Below, one piece after another: positions 46,330 through 57,264 of a stretch of 64,000 bases of DNA (the first letter of the stretch is position 1; every line of letters starts with the position of its first letter). The DNA comes from Helianthus annuus. Lineage: Eukaryota > Streptophyta > Magnoliopsida > Asterales > Asteraceae. The notes under the pieces were generated by a model that saw only the letters and a list, made by a program, of their open reading frames with translations, was not told the origin of the DNA and did no database searches. The stretch spans positions 13,647,893-13,711,892 of the forward strand of contig NC_035435.2 in assembly GCF_002127325.2 (NCBI RefSeq), read 5' to 3'. The translations under genes and the position numbers were made by a program.

Positions 46330-49300
46330 TGTCACACCCCGACCACGTAAAACAACAAATCGTGGCGGAAACGTCGGGGAGTGTTGTAACAGAATTATTG
46401 TTTCACAACCATGGTAATTAAAAGTTATGTTTTATTCATCAAGCAAAGGTTACATAGTCTTAAATTAACTGAAACAAAGTGTTCATCACATAATTAAACT
46501 AGTTCCATCTTTATTTTAGTCTCTAAGGCATAGGTCCGCCCTAGTGTGTCACGAACATCCTAAGCAACAGCTCCTGAAAACACATGTGAAAATAGGTACG
46601 TCAGCATAAAAATGCCTGTGAGATACATAGGTTTTATGAGAATAGGATTCATGACTTAAGTTTTAAGAAAATGTTTAATAAAATTTTGTCATGAACCTTG
46701 TAAATTGTTTTGTTTCGTAAATTATTTGAAAAGCGATAAGATCAGAAGGTGTGTATAAATGAAAGAATAATATATGGTTAAATGAATAACCAAGTAGTAT
46801 GAGTTTGTATAAAACAGACTACTTGTAAACCAAAGTCTTGAAAAAATATGTTGTTGTGTAAAATGTACAAGTCCAAAAGTAGTCAACAAATGTTATGTAT
46901 GGTAAGCAAAGTGTAGTCACATAAACCAAATGTAAAGATCTACAAAACAAGGTACTTTGAATATATCAAAAGTTATGTTTTGCAAAGTAAAAGCATGTTT
47001 TATTGATAATAACATTTATGTGGTAAGTTAAACGCATACATTCAAGCCTTGAGACAGACGGATAACCCTAAGTCAAGGTTATCAAAAGAAATGTTTTCGG
47101 ATTCGGTCATTCCTTACACCCAAACAAACCTAGGATGTCAGGAACGGGATTTGTCAAGTCCTATGGTACCATTACTTACTACCGAGCGGCGTAGCTAATG
47201 TTAATGAATGTATATAAGTCCCGTTTGCACAAACCAAATGTTATACCAAATGTAAGCATGTTATATGAAAACAATGTACTAAGTATGCTAAGTAAACATA
47301 CATAGCAAAACAATATAATGTAAATCATGTACTATAAGTGTACTAATGAACATAGCAAGTATATGACATGAAAATAGGAAAGCATGAAAGTAACAAGTAG
47401 GCACATGTGTTTCACCCCAAAACATTGGAAAACAGTAAGAGAGGGGTCTATGTACTCACAGTAGTGCGTCTGTAGTGCGTCTTGAATCGAATCTCAAACC
47501 CTGTCCGCTACACGACAACCTACAACGTACTAATGTCTATTAGACGAGCGGGTCGTGCTTTGGCTTAGAGTTTAGTATTTTGGGTCACGTTTCTTATATT
47601 GTTCCGTGTGGTAATTATTTGTTAAAATAGTTAATGTTTTAACTTAATCATATGACATGTTGGGATATTTGTCCATTCAATGCTCTAGTAAACTTTTGTC
47701 TAGAATATATTTACTAAGTGTTGGATTTTCGGAAAATTTCGCCATGGTCTCCTTTGTAAATAGAGGTGTCCATGCTTTAATAGCATATCATTTTCTTTTA
47801 TATAAAACCAATAGTTCATTTTCAATCACCAAACCGACATATCGACAAACAAAACGTTGCATACTTCATTTCAGCTTTATAACTCGAAACCGGACTGTTT
47901 TCGAGGATTTTTATAAAATAGTTAGCCTTTTCTAAAAATCACAAAATTTTTACAGAATATGAAATATGTTCCAAAATTTATTGTGTAAAAATATCAAAGT
48001 CCAATTCGTTACCCATATTTTATAAAAAAATCATTTTCTCGACTGCAATCAGATTTGTTACCTTCTGATCGCAGTTTACAGAAATATTCACTAAAAATCA
48101 ACCGTAAGTCCGTTTGACGAAATTCCAGTTGGAGGGTCGTCCTGACAACGGTATTCATCTACTGTAAAAATTTCATGAATTGATTTTATTCAGGTCTTAA
48201 GTTGTCACTCCGAAAATGTCATACTTTTTCTGCCATAAAAATGCAGCTTGAGCTGCTGTCCAAAAATAACCTTTTAAAAATAGTAAACGGTCTCGAAAAA
48301 TTATGATTCCAGTGCCATTTGCTTAGTTATTCCAAAATACTCATTTTAGGCTTTAGAAATTCCGTTTTTCGATTTAAAATGGTCCAGTTACAGCCTGTTG
48401 AAGTTGGCTAGAAATACAACTCAGCAAGCTGTTTACATGGTAGAAGTTTCTAAAACGCATCAACGAAGACCCTAACCATGGTTTATTGATGATTTAATGT
48501 TCAAACCTCAATCATGCTTTAACCAACCCTATACCAACCAGATTTCAACTTCTTACAAACTTTTTATATAGGGTTTTTATGCAGGATTTCATGTTCTTCT
48601 TTTTAGTGTTCATTTTTTTGTGTTACTTGATTATCGTCATCATAACAAGGAACAAGATGAAAGCAATGGTGTGAAGGGACTTACTACTAGCACAAGGCTA
48701 GGGTAGAAATTCTAGTGTGAAGATGATGGGAAGCTTGAATCACTAGAGATCACCTTGAGACCACCTTTGAATCTTCACACCACTTGAAGGTTGTTTAGAA
48801 ATGGGACTTGAAGGTGATGAACAAAGCTTTGAAGGTTTGAAGGAGGTGAAGTTAGAGAGAGAGGGATGGGGACGGTTGGGAGTGAGGGGAGAGAAGGGAG
48901 GTTGAGTGCAAGTATTGTGTGGAGTATGGTGGGTATATATAGGCAAAAATCTAGACAAGAATCTTAAAAACAACTTCCAAGGAAATCACATAGAATCCAA
49001 GAAAGATCAATTATAATAAAAAAAAATCTTGGCAAAATATTTGGTGGGGTCCACCTACTTGTGACCGAAATTTAGATGGGGGAGGGACCAAAGTGTAAGT
49101 TTTTATACAACCATGCCATAAGTAGTCTAAAACGGGTGTTTAACTAAATACCAGGTATTTTATCTAGCGTTTAAACCCCGGTTTATGGCGTTCTAATTTA
49201 TTTTTATTATTATACAAAAATAAACCGGCCAAAATATTGTTGGAATAAATTTCAGTTGCCAAGACTGGCTGTGTTGTCTGCGTTTTGCAGTAGAAGCACT

Positions 49301-49797
49301 GTGTCGCGCAGAAACACGCGGTACGCGCTTAAACTTGAAAAATTAGCGTTTTTAGGCGTTTTAATTTATTTTTCAACACGGACCTGATAAAAATAAATTT
49401 TTAATCATAACAGAATATTTTTGGGATTTAAATATTATCCGGCCGGTCACCGGCGTTAGTTTCGCAGTTTTGTCGTAAATAGTCCTTTAGTTTAAATGAT
49501 CATGTTTTTGCCATACAGAATCCTTTGGAACTTATTTCTAAGTTATGTAAAGGATATTTATGGTATGTTAAGCTTACGTCATAGTTCCGGAGTGCACGTT
49601 GCGTTAAACTGATTGCGTTTATGCACCAGTTTTGCATATAACCCTCTAGAAAGCGATTTAAAGCTTGAAATCGGAGTCGAATCAAATTGTAAAATCATCA
49701 AACATAAATACACACATAATAACACCAAAGCACATTGTTTTATTGATAATTCACATTGTTTTACATTATACGACGCTTACAGAACACAATTGTCACA
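46330..49797 (-). repeat. E6-type solo LTR (mosaic)
   Basis: 3468 bases, flanked on both sides by TTTTG and then by E4 gag codons, so it behaves as a solo LTR. Compared with 35841-39290, the first about 1.5 kb differ at about 7 sites (0.45%). The last 1.9 kb differ at about 31 sites plus 5 indels (1.6%). An extra copy of GTAGTGCGTCT is present at about 47463-47483. Confidence 0.93.
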
Positions 49798-49802
49798 TTT
49801 TG

Positions 49803-49934
49803 ATTAGTAACCGATGCCCATTGTTCTACCGTAATTCGAGATCGTGTGGGAGATTCGGCCCATGATGGCGATAAACTTGTACTTCTATATTTTCCTTCAT
49901 CTACAGACGGAGTACCCCACCAACTCGGATTCAT
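49803..49934 (-). pseudogene. E4 gag N-terminal end
   Basis: The start is Met 49934 (MNPSWWGTPSVDEGKY), running in frame to RITVEQWASVTNQNVT at the LTR. Gag continues on the other side of the LTR with QKQSEPK (46325 in the duplicated copy, 35840 in the other). The short N-terminus contains no UBN2 capsid domain, so this Gag is unusual in form. Confidence 0.75.
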
Positions 49935-51102
49935 GTTTGATATGGTGACTAATACCTGTATAAATCACTTAAACTAAACAGTTAAAATATCTTTTGCAAC
50001 CTTCTGTTTTTTTTTTAAATTACAATTTTCACAACGAAACAGAATATTGACGAAACAGATTAAGTGACGAAATAGATTTATAAATTTAAACCCTTTGTCG
50101 ACGAAAATAAAAAAAAAAATATCCTTGGTCTTCTAATCGACGAGACAAACAAATCTTGGTTTGGGCTTCCACACTGCGAAACGGCCCAACCTGTTTTGGG
50201 TTTCCAATATGTGACGAAACAAGATTAAAGAGATTAAACGAAACAGATGAAGCCCAACATTTGAAAAACAAAAGGCCAACTAGTCGACGAAATGGATTTA
50301 AAATGTTGGACCTTATAATTGACCAAACAAGATTAAAATGGATTCTGGGCCCAAGATGTCGACGAAACAAAGGTTTTAATTAAAAGCCCAATGATGAAAT
50401 GATTTTATGTATGGTTGAATGATGAAACAAAAAGCCCAACACTAAGTCAACGAAACAGAAAGGATTATTGGTGGACGAAACATGGAATTTTTCTTTTGGG
50501 CTTTCTTTTTGGGCTTTATAATTGACGAAACAAAAGTGTCCTTTTGGGCTTGACGAAACAAGATTAGAAAATGGTAGTCGACGAATCACAACTCTTGTTT
50601 CGTTGAGTCTAATTTTGGCGAAAGGATTTTGTTTCGTCAAAAGTTTGTTTCGCCGAAAAAGAAAAAGATGACAGGAGTTGGTAAGCTTTTCAAACCTTAT
50701 CCTTTTCTGACACACAGACCCTACTTTCGGCTTGTTTCACCAAACAAGTAAGGTTTGTAATATTTTAACCTTATAACACTTTCCAACACACCAACAACTT
50801 ACACAAATACTTTTCAAAGATCAAAAAGGTGTAAAACTTTGAAGAACACTTTGAATGTACCAAGAACACAATGAATTTTTCGGTGAATCTTAACTTTCCG
50901 AACACGCGATTTTGCCAAAATGTTTAATAAAAACCCACAACTAACATGAGAACATGAGAAACAACAAGGTTTTTAACAAAACACCAAGCAAAAACACAAG
51001 ATATTTGAAGATTTGACCAGATTCTTCAAGAAAAATAAAAACTTCAAACACCCGGAAAATAACCGAAAACACTCGGTTTTAACAAGGAGAAGAGATACCA
51101 CT
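49935..51102 (-). other. E4 5' leader with GACGAAAC words
   Basis: Non-coding. From 50035 to 50665 the word GACGAAAC or a close variant occurs about 15 times (sense GTTTCGTC), plus several reversed copies at 50600-50660 (TTTCGTC, TTTCGCC). The sequence next to the LTR, AGAGATACCACT, gives sense TGGTATCTCT. This keeps only the first 7 bases of the usual tRNA-Met primer site. Confidence 0.8.
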
Positions 51103-51640
51103 TGAAGGTCCGGCTAGGAGGATCTAGTCGCCTAATCCTTGTGTACAAACCAACCCGGTTGTGCGGAATCCAACCAGGAAAGCAAACCGAGATAGAACAC
51201 GCAATATACACAACACACAATATTCACCGATTAACACCTCTGTATTAATACGTATGAAAGGTTCGGTTACAAGCTCAATGTTTACAGATGTATTCTATAA
51301 ACTCTCTAAAACTCTCGTGTGTGTGTGTTTGTGCTCTCTGTTCTTGTCTTCTACTTGTGTCTAACATTTTCAGACTAGAGACTGTCTATTTATACCCACA
51401 GACACCACGAAACGGAATGGGCTTGGCGAAATGGAACAGAACTCAACGAAACATAAACATCATTTGACGAAAGGAAACTAAGTCGACGAAACATATCAGT
51501 TTCATTGACCTCACTCTTGTTTCGTCGCAGTTGGGTTTGGCCCAACAGTTGAGGCCCAAACTTGTGTTTCGCCATCTTGATATAAGCCCAAGCTTTGTTT
51601 CTTCAAGAGTGTTCAGCCCATGGACTAGTTCAAGTCCTTT
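51103..51640 (-). repeat. E4 5' LTR, cut by E5
   Basis: Begins TGAAGGTCCGGC and matches 29966-30503 without indels. The TATA box is at 51388-51396 (sense GGTATAAATAG). The last 107 bases of the LTR are missing here. CCTTT (51636-51640) is the expected target duplication of the E5-family insertion. Confidence 0.92.
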
Positions 51641-52016
51641 TGTTGGAACCTGAAGGTTTATACATGTAGGTTTACATAGTTTAAGGGTTGTTTATGTTTT
51701 TGTTAATGTACTTGTATGGGCCGATTATATGTGGTTTGGGTTAGTGATTAGATATGTCACAACTGGGCCTAGGTTTAGTCAAGGTGCTTAGTATTTAAAC
51801 AAACCTCAACCTTAGGGTTGAGGTTGTTGGTTGTTTTTGCTTGTTGCGACTCAGAGAACCGGTTGTGATCAAGATCCTTGTATCAGTCACTGTTCAACTT
51901 TGAATGCAAGATCTTTAGTTTGTGTTTGATTCATATTATTATTCCTTTATCATTGTTTGCTCTTGAATCTACTTGTGATTGTTTTCCGCACCTTCACAAG
52001 GTAATATTGATATCAT
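51641..52016 (+). repeat. E5-family LTR, partial, in tandem with the 5' LTR
   Basis: 376 bases from TGTTGGAACC to GATATCAT, matching 52017-52392 with about 6 differences. It lacks the last 25 bases of the full LTR and abuts the next copy directly. It is either a tandem duplication or an LTR into which E5 inserted, in which case the target duplication would be ATCAT. Confidence 0.93.
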
Positions 52017-52417
52017 TGTTGGAACCTGAAGGTTTATACATGTAGGTTTACATAGTTTAAGGGTTGTTTATGTTTTTGTTAATGTACTTGTATGGGCCGA
52101 TTATATGTGGTTTGGGTTAGTGATTAGATATGTCGCAACTGGGCCTAGGTTTAGTCAAGGTGCTTAGTATTTAAACAAACCTCAACCTTAGGGTTGAGGT
52201 TGTTGGTTGTTTTTGCTTGTTGCGACTCAGAGAACCGGTTGTGATCAAGATCCTTGTATTAGTCATTGTTCAACTTTGAATGCAAGATCTTTGGTTTGTG
52301 TTTGATTCATATTATTATTCCTTTATCATTGTTTGCTCTTAAATCTACTTGTGATTGTTTTCCGCACCTTCACAAAGTAATATTGATATCATTGAAAGAT
52401 CCTGATCAGGTTTTACA
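52017..52417 (+). repeat. E5 5' LTR
   Basis: 401 bases, TGTTGGAACC to GGTTTTACA. A TATA-like TATTTAAA is at 52168-52175, with TGGGCC sites upstream. The sequence GCGACTCAG downstream is a form of the E5 word. Confidence 0.94.
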
Positions 52418-52419
52418 AT

Positions 52420-52432
52420 TGGTATCAGAGCC
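52420..52432 (+). other. E5 primer-binding site
   Basis: TGGTATCAGAGCC, complementary to initiator tRNA-Met, two bases after the LTR. Confidence 0.96.
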
Positions 52433-53081
52433 AAGAAACCATTCTTGGTTCGGTTTTGATATCAATCAGATTCAAGAACATCAATTGCTACTAATATAGT
52501 TTTGGTGTCTGTTTTGCAGTGGAAAGTGTTACAATATTCAAACTGTTCTTGGTAAAATTGTTGAAAAATATTACTGATTTTGGATTGTGTGATTTAAGAA
52601 ATTCTGTTCGCTGATTTCTCGGAGTTGGTGATCACAGAAAATCCAAAGATTTCGATATCTTTGAATTTTGAAAGTGCTGAAAATCAGGGATTACGAGTCA
52701 ACAGTGTTTATCTCATATTTGTTTTGCAGGTCTCGACTCGCAATCAACATTGGTCTCGACTTGTACTGCTTTGGTCTCGACTCGCAATCAACATTGGTCT
52801 CAACTTGTACTGCTTTGGTCTCGACTCGCAATCAACATTGGTCTCGACTTGTACTGCTTTGGTCTCGACTCGCAATCAACATCGGTCTCGACTTGTACTG
52901 ATTTGGTCTCGACTCGCAATTGACTCGCAATCATCAACAGTCTCGAGTTGTTTGTTTCTTGGTTTCAACTCGCAATTGAGATCTCGACTCGCAACGACAC
53001 TGTGCAACGTTAATTGGACTCTGAACTGTTGAACTCTTAACACTTTTGGACCATTTAAAATAATTAATTGATTAATTAATT
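52433..53081 (+). other. E5 5' leader
   Basis: Non-coding leader up to gag, with two pyrimidine-rich splice-acceptor-like sites (TGTCTGTTTTGCAG at about 52506-52520 and TATTTGTTTTGCAG at about 52716-52730). The second is directly followed by the tandem repeat. Confidence 0.75.
52731..52990 (+). repeat. 44-bp tandem repeat of the E5 word
   Basis: Four 44-base units lie at 52731-52906. Each starts TCTCGACTCGCAATCAACAT and contains GTCTCGACTTGTACTG. Decayed CTCGACTCGCAATTG units follow to about 52990. The same CTCGACTC words recur at 61094-61620 upstream of the third ORF. Confidence 0.93.
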
Positions 53082-54284
53082 ATGACATCAAATAACACTG
53101 AATTGGCTGCCCTTAACCACCAACAAGAACTGGACTCAAAGCTTGGAACCACAACACGCATACCAAGGTTGACTGATGCCAATGATTTTCCTGAGTGGAA
53201 GTGGCGCTTTGAACAATACTTGAAGGTCAAAGATTACAAACTGTGGAGAAGCATTTTAAGGGGTCAAAGGGAAATTATGATGGAAAGTTCCACTGAACCA
53301 GGTTTTAAGGTGAAGAAACCTAGAGATCAATTTACAGAAGATGATTTGCTTATAGTTGAAGAAGATGATCGAGCACTTTCATACTTAACTATGGGATTGG
53401 GTCCTGACATTGCTATCGGATTTCGCACATGCAAATCTGCCAAAGAACTGTGGGATTCACTGATCGAAGTCTATGAAGGAAATGAAGATATGAAGGAAAG
53501 TCGAAGAAATCTGCTGCAACAAAATTTCAACAACTTCAACCATATTTATGGTGAAACTGTGGACAATCAAATTCAGAGGTTTGTGAAGTTACTGACACAA
53601 ATGCAAATGGAAGAAATTCATATATCAAATGCATCTACCAATAGACAGCTTCTTAATGCATTGCCCAAGAGTTGGGATCATCATGTCGCTATGATCAAGA
53701 AAACTAAAGACCTCACGAGATGCAGCCTGTAAGAAATGATCTCTCATATCAAAGCATGTGAGCTAGATGATAAACAAAGAGAAACCAACTACAAAAACAG
53801 CATGTTAGCTGCCGGTTTTTCCGTAGCTTCCCCTTCATCAAACAACAATAACACAGCACTGTTGTCTCAAGGAGGTTTTCAAATGTTTCGCAATACCACA
53901 TCAGCTAAGACTGCTCCAACTTCAGCTAATGTTTTCTGCTCAGGGTCCTCTAATCAAGTTGCTACCCCAGCTGCTCTTGCTTCCACTGCGAATGCTGGAA
54001 ATGCTTCTACTACTGCTTTCGCCTCCGCTGCGAACAATGAAATGATAGCTTTCTTCACTAAACAGTCAAAAGAAAATTTGGATATCGCAACATCTGTTAT
54101 AAATTGTTTGAACGCTTTCGTTGCAGGAAAACTTGATCCTCCAAAATGGTGTCCCGATGACCTATCACAGATCCATCCTGATGACGTTGAAGAAATGGAC
54201 ATCACCTGGCAATTGGCAATGGCTGCCTTTAGGGCTCAAAAGTTTGTAAAGAAAACGGGTAAGAACAGGTGGGGCACTGCCTGA
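53082..54284 (+). pseudogene. E5 gag N-terminal part (UBN2-type capsid)
   Basis: Starts MTSNNTELAALNHQQELD. The Copia capsid features are RLTDANDFPEWKWRFEQYLK, AKELWDSLIEVYEGNED, NQIQRFVKLLTQMQ and LLNALPKSWDHHVAMIKK. An in-frame TAA at 53730-53732 interrupts it and the same frame resumes with EMISHIKACELDDKQRE. After a Ser/Ala/Asn-rich linker a one-base frame break near 54270 leads to the TGA at 54282-54284. The following zinc knuckle, in another frame near 54325-54360, reads CYNYHEEGHYARNC and has lost its second Cys. Confidence 0.92.
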
Positions 54285-56560
54285 ATGGAGCTACTAAGGT
54301 GCCTTTTAACTTGCGCTGTTACAACTATCATGAGGAAGGGCATTATGCTCGAAACTGCCCAAAACCACTGATAAACAGAGAATAAACTCCTGCACAGCCC
54401 GTAACACCTAATCGAGAGAGAGCTCTTGTGACCACTGCTAGTATCGCAGATGCTACTGCTACTGGAAGCCCTCAACCGCAAGGTTTAGCGCAAGCTTTGG
54501 TGGTCCAGCCCAACATCAACTTTGATTGGACTTCTGAAATTGAGCATCTAAACATCTCAGCTCCAGAAAATCAAGCTGCATCAAATAACATTGCTTTCAT
54601 GACCTCAAGTGATCAAAACTCCAAGCCCGAAGAAGAGACTGTAGCTGAAAACTTCGCCTTTATGACTCAAATTCTTTTAGCTCCCATCAAAGGTCTCACC
54701 AAAGAAGAGGTACTTTCTGTTTTCTGTACTCCTGAGTGTAGGGAAAGGGTCGAAGCTTATAGAATACACAACGCTGAGCTCATTCAAGATTATCAAGACA
54801 TAAAAAATAAAAATTTTACTTTGTCGAAAAATGAAAAACTTTACAAAGAAAAGATTAAGGCTCAGCGAAAAGATATCATCAAACTTAAGGATGATGTGAG
54901 GGTAAAAACAGCCCATTTCCTAGAAGCTCAGGAAAAAGTATGTATTTTGACTAAGGAACTGGAAGATATCAGAGATAGATATCAGATAAATGAACTAAAC
55001 ATAAAGAAATTTGATTCTTCCAGTAAATTAGTCAAAAATTTGTGCGATCAACAGCTTGCGTACAAAGAAAAGAAAGGGCGTGGTTTGGGTTATCATCAGA
55101 CTCCTCCTCCATATAATGATAATTACACTTATCTGCCAATGACTGAGGAGGAGATGATGAATGAGAGTAATATGACTTATGGTTCAAAGAACAACAAGTC
55201 GTCTTCTCATGACAGACAAGTTGAGAAACAGAAGTCTACTCCATTAAACTTTGTTTCCAAAGGCTCAATTGATCCTAACGTTTCGTCTTCATGTGCAGAT
55301 GATATTTCTGAAGTAAAGTGTGAAGACGTTCATGGGAGTGAACCAGTCATTATTTCTAATAATTCTGAATCTTATTTTGAACCTTATTCTGAACCAACTG
55401 AGTCTGACATTGCTTTTACCCGTTCTTTATTTGCGTCGTTTTCTGCTTATGTTTCGTCTTGTGAGCCTGTTGTTTTGGGCAAAACTGATGATGTTTGTGT
55501 TGAAAATTTGAACAATAAGTGTGGTGATGATTGTTTTTTAGCTAATGTGTGTGATTCTAACGTTTCTAATGTTTCAGTTCATGAAAATGTTACAGGTGAG
55601 GTCCCTCAGGACGCATTCAGTGAAACCACTGAAACGACTTCTCAAGAAAATCAAGTGTATCCTGATTCTTCTTCTGAATCTGTCTCAGTGGGTGTCCCTA
55701 ATGTTGAATCTAGCGGGATCCCATTGGAAACTATAATAGAAATTGAACCTGGATCAGCTTCACCTGATAAATGTGTTGAGGAAATGCATATTGATGAGAC
55801 TGCTCCATGTTCAGATAATGAACCTGAATCAGTTTCACATGACAAATGCATTGAGGAAACGCTTGTTGATGAAACTTCTTCGTGTTCTAACACTGAACCA
55901 AAATTAAGTAACGAAGAAAAGGAAACTGATATAAGTGAAAAGTCATTAGAGGAAAAATCACAAAAATGCTCAGAACAACCACAAGCCAAACATGTTCAGA
56001 AAACCAAAATGTAAAGTCAATCAAAATCAAGCAAACCGAGCAAAAACTTTCAGAATACTCACAAATTGAAGCATCAAATATGTTATAACTGCGGCATTGC
56101 TGGTCATATTGCCAGAAATTGTGTTCAACTCCCAAGGGCATCAAACAAGACAAAGTCAGTGCAAAATCAGAAGGTCATCTCAAATCGATATCGTTGTTCG
56201 GAGTCAGTGACGACTGAAAAGACTAAGACAATGAAAAACAACTATCGCAGGACTAAACCTTCTGATCAGGATTGGAATGCTGCCAAACGCAAAAATCAAA
56301 ATCAAAATCGACAAAACAATTTTCAAAGACATCAAAATAATGCTTTTGGTAATTATAATTTTAATTGGTCAAGAAAGCATTGGAAACCTAAAGCTAAGGC
56401 CATGCAATCCAATCCATTGCATTCATGTTATCAAAATTCCGCCACTAGAAATGCTTCAAAGTTTTTGAATAAAGACAATTTGGTGTGGCAGAGAGTAACT
56501 TATATTGATGCACAAGGAAAACCCAGATCCACTATGGGCTGGGTTCCTAAATCTAACTAA
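54285..56560 (+). pseudogene. E5 gag C-terminal part: coiled coil, acidic region, zinc knuckle
   Basis: A TAA at 54383-54385 precedes the long open stretch 54428-56014. Here SVFCTPECRERVEAYRIHN opens a coiled coil (54760-55060). After it comes a long acidic Ser/Glu region with many TSQEN and SVGVPNVESSG phrases. A TAA at 56012-56014 interrupts it. The same frame continues with the knuckle CYNCGIAGHIARNC (56081-56122), a basic Asn/Gln-rich tail, PSDQDWNAAK and the end GWVPKSN with a stop at 56558-56560. That stop is shared with E1, E2 and E4 and looks natural, not a lesion. Two zinc knuckles and a coiled coil fit Sirevirus-type Gag. Confidence 0.9.
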
Positions 56561-56571
56561 TTCCGCTAATC

Positions 56572-57264
56572 GTGCAGGAACAGCTGTGGAGGACTACCGT
56601 GCGCCTCTGGTACATGGATAGTGGCTGTACCAGGCACATGACGGGAGACTTATCCCAACTGATAAATGTCAAGGAATTTAATGGAGGATATGTCTCATTT
56701 GCGGGAGGAGAATCAGGCAGAATCACGTTGAAAGGAACAGTACAAAACGACGTCTTGAGTTTCGAAAATGTTAACTATGTTCCAGAACTGAAACACAATC
56801 TGTTGAGTATTTCTCAGATTTGTGATCGAGGAAATTCAGTTCATTTTACAAAGAAAGGATGTCATGTTCTTAAAACCAGGATTATCATTCCAGAAGACTG
56901 GTTCTTAATGACAGCAGAGAGAAAAGGAAATGCATATGTAATTGATATGAACAAGAAACCGTGTGAAGAAATCACTTGCTTATTCTCAAAAATTTCAGAA
57001 CATGATGGTCTACTATGGCATCGTCGCCTTGGGCATGTGAATATGAAGAACTTGAACAGTCTGGCTAAAGGTCAACTAGTACGTGATCTTCCAATAAAAG
57101 ATTTTATGTTGGTTGAAAGGTGTGTTGCTTGTGCAAAAGGAAAGGCTCATCAAAAACCTCACAAGGCCAAACCAGTACCCTCGACAAAGGCCGTGCTTGA
57201 ACTACTTCACATGGATCTTTTTGGTCCAGTGAAAGAAAGCGTATTGTCTTGTAATCGTCGATGA
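56572..57264 (+). pseudogene. E5 protease and integrase N-terminal part
   Basis: The aspartic protease motif WYMDSGCTRHMTG lies at about 56610-56645, with VNYVPELKHNLLSISQICD downstream. The GAG-pre-integrase zinc-binding motif LLWHRRLGHVNMKNL and CVACAKGKAHQKPH follows, ending in LLHMDLFGPV. A deletion of about 16 bases near 57235 (compared with E2) shifts the frame and ends the reading at 57264. Pol is in a different frame from gag. Confidence 0.92.

Larger units (their letters stand above)
29966..51640 (-). mobile_element. E4: gag-only Sirevirus-like Copia element, with nested E6 and E5
   Basis: The left (3') LTR is complete at 29966-30610. The right (5') LTR is 51103-51640, cut by E5 at 51640. 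The 538 shared bases differ at about 10 sites by hand count (1.9%). Inside it are multiple polypurine tracts, a 3' noncoding module, gag only (33232-35840 and 49803-49934) and a long leader. No protease, integrase or RT of its own is seen. The left flank GATAC (29961-29965) is the expected target duplication. Its partner lies beyond the window. Confidence 0.86.

Noticed and set aside
46330..49797. Right E6 LTR as a normal 5' LTR
   Set aside because: It is not next to the primer-binding site. A gag copy lies between, and TTTTG flanks it on both sides, so a solo LTR after duplication fits better.
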